Shown: positions 62,961 to 64,000 of the stretch, piece by piece
Position numbering within the stretch: the first letter of the stretch is position 1
Layout: every line of letters begins with the position of its first letter
Assembly: GCF_001655005.1 (NCBI RefSeq)
Contig: NZ_LXET01000063.1
Coordinates: forward strand, 116,158 to 180,157
Reading direction: 5' to 3'
Source: Hafnia paralvei ATCC 29927
Lineage (GTDB): Bacteria; Pseudomonadota; Gammaproteobacteria; Enterobacterales; Enterobacteriaceae
DNA length: 64,000 bases
The notes under the pieces: model-generated
What the model was told of the DNA's origin: nothing
The model's database searches: none
The model's input: the letters and a program-made list of their open reading frames with translations, nothing else
Position numbers and translations under genes: made by a program

Positions 62961-63653
62961 TTATTCGTCTTTTTGTCCCAACAAAGCCTGACAGGATATA
63001 AATGCAGTCATACTGTTTCCCGTCAAAATAGCGTCAACAATATCTTGATGAAGACTTAGCTTAATGACTTCATCGCCGGTAATAGCCCGGAAGTAGCTCT
63101 GGTAAACAGAACTAAATAGGTTCGCGAAAGAGGTTAGGAACGGATTTGCGCTAGCTTTATAGATAAGCTGGTGGAATTGAACGTCAACCTTGATCCAACG
63201 CTCACGGTCAAATCGCGTGTTTAATTCCCGCATTTCTTCCATTAATGCACTGAGTTCTGCTTTTTGTTCATCAGAAGCATGAAGTGCCGCTAATAAACAT
63301 GCCTGAGGCTCTAGAGCTGTACGTAGAACCAAAAAATGTTCTTTTACATGTTCAAAGTTTTCGCGAGTTAACCACCAAGTTAACAGTTCCTGATCCAGAA
63401 AGTTCCAGTTGCTGCTTGGCATGACTCGAGTACCAATACGTGGGCGTGGTAATACCATACCTTTAGCTGCCAACATTTTTACAGCCTCACGAACGGCGGT
63501 TCGGCTGACACCATAAATGTCACCAAGCTCAAGTTCTCCAGGCAGGATACTCCCTGCTTGATATTCTCCGGAGAGAATGCGCTGCCCAATCTTTTCCGCT
63601 AATAAATAGGAAAGATTACGCTGTGCGGCTTGTTGTTGTGCGTTGAGTTGCAT
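62961..63653 (-). CDS. yieP: GntR/FadR-family regulator YieP
   Basis: 230 residues as in E. coli. The N-terminal winged HTH (LPGELELGDIYGVSRTAVRE followed by AVKMLAAKGMV, residues about 37-68) and a C-terminal FCD helical domain (KVDVQFHQLIYKASANPFL) are clear. Likely controls the downstream transporter hsrA; ligand unknown. It lies between hsrA and the rRNA promoters, as in the E. coli rrnC neighbourhood. Confidence 0.93.
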   Translation of the reverse strand: MQLNAQQQAAQRNLSYLLAEKIGQRILSGEYQAGSILPGELELGDIYGVSRTAVREAVKMLAAKGMVLPRPRIGTRVMPSSNWNFLDQELLTWWLTRENFEHVKEHFLVLRTALEPQACLLAALHASDEQKAELSALMEEMRELNTRFDRERWIKVDVQFHQLIYKASANPFLTSFANLFSSVYQSYFRAITGDEVIKLSLHQDIVDAILTGNSMTAFISCQALLGQKDE

Positions 63654-63816
63654 GTCTTCAGATCCTATTTGGCATAATTACCAATGTTTCCTTCTTATTT
63701 TATCCTACAAAAGAGAAGAGCAATTGCTTTATTCGGTTAAAAGAGTCTCATATATTACGTTTTTTAAGCTTAATGCCGAAATATTATACGTTAAAAAAGT
63801 TTTATGAAATAAACAC

Positions 63817-63844
63817 TTGTCACCGGCTCAGAAGTCCCTATAAT
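63817..63844 (+). promoter_or_regulatory. rrn P1 promoter
   Basis: TTGTCA (63817-63822), 16-nt spacer, TATAAT (63839-63844), then the GC-rich discriminator GCGCCACC typical of stringently controlled rRNA promoters. The stretch CCCTATAATGCGCCACCACT is identical to E. coli rrn P1. Confidence 0.95.
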
Positions 63845-63933
63845 GCGCCACCACTGACTGAGAACAACGATGCAAGCATCGCTTAGCCAGTAGATGATTT
63901 ATAGAGTTATGCAGTTTGTTGAAAAATAAATGC

Positions 63934-63961
63934 TTGACTCTGCGGGCTAAAAGCGTAATAT
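63934..63961 (+). promoter_or_regulatory. rrn P2 promoter
   Basis: TTGACT (63934-63939), 16-nt spacer, TAATAT (63956-63961), preceded by AAAAATAAATGC as in E. coli rrn P2. It lies 117 bp after P1. Confidence 0.9.
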
Positions 63962-64000
63962 ACGCAGCCCACGCCAATGAGAACTTACGTTCGATTGGCG

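Larger units (their letters stand above)
63654..64000 (+). promoter_or_regulatory. Ribosomal RNA operon control region (rrnC-like)
   Basis: No protein gene. The A/T-rich stretch 63770-63815 fits an UP element with upstream Fis-binding DNA. P1 and P2 promoters lie to its right; the transcribed leader starts near 63852. A hairpin GATGC/GCATC (63869-63880) lies between them. The 16S rRNA gene is not reached, since the leader continues past 64000. Confidence 0.88.

Noticed and set aside
63962..64000. Possible start of the 16S rRNA gene
   Set aside because: The sequence after P2 is still leader; the boxA element and the mature 16S start (AGAGTTTGATC) are not reached.

Overview
The window is a stretch of enterobacterial core chromosome (order Enterobacterales). 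Protein sequences and gene order closely follow the Escherichia coli ibpA-dgo-gyrB-dnaA-yidC-mnmE-yieEFGH-pst-glm-atp-oriC-asnA-rav-kup-rbs-yieP-rrnC segment. Moderate GC content, an ERIC element and some non-E. coli details suggest a genus such as Hafnia or a close relative. The genus is my inference and cannot be settled from this window. No tnaABC, yidB, cbr or bgl genes occur where E. coli K-12 carries them.

Layout, left to right. 1-2.3 kb: 5' part of heat-shock gene ibpA with a sigma-32 promoter and RNA-thermometer-like leader, lipoprotein yidQ, beta-propeller protein yidR. 2.4-7.3 kb: overlapping D-galactonate operon dgoR-K-A-D-T. 7.3-8.1 kb: non-coding stretch with a decayed PLP-dehydratase remnant and a structured repeat (copy A). 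8-15.2 kb: yidA, then dnaA-dnaN-recF-gyrB with an ERIC element between dnaN and recF. 15.2-16 kb: GATC-rich divergent control region. 16-19.8 kb: rpmH-rnpA-yidD-yidC and mnmE. 19.9-26.3 kb: a YdjX-like membrane protein with a probable frameshift at its start, yieE, yieF, adenine permease adeP divergent from adenine deaminase adeD, and yieH. 26.3-29 kb: amino-acid ABC importer (two permeases and a binding protein, no ATPase) and structured repeat copy B. 29-33.8 kb: pstSCAB-phoU under a Pho box. 33.9-37.3 kb: glmUS. 37.6-44.5 kb: complete atpIBEFHAGDC operon with a long AT-rich leader. 45.1-48.2 kb: rsmG, mnmG and oriC. 48.2-53.3 kb: mioC, asnC, asnA, viaA, ravA. 53.5-61.5 kb: kup and rbsDACBKR with two RbsR operators. 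61.5-63.7 kb: yieP-hsrA. 63.8-64 kb: rrn P1 and P2 promoters; the 16S gene begins beyond the right edge.

The genes work together as a replication/translation/energy core: the initiator (dnaA) lies about 32 kb from its target oriC, ribosomal protein L34, RNase P protein and membrane insertase are clustered, and ATP synthase lies beside the origin. Catabolic operons for galactonate, ribose and adenine and importers for phosphate, potassium and amino acids are interspersed. Most of the window is well-known biology. The least explained signals are the two-copy structured repeat with covarying stems, the ydjX frameshift, the ERIC in the replication operon, the dehydratase remnant, the ATPase-less importer and the paired inverted repeats before rbs. 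I found no CRISPR array, tRNA gene, prophage or undescribed defence system.
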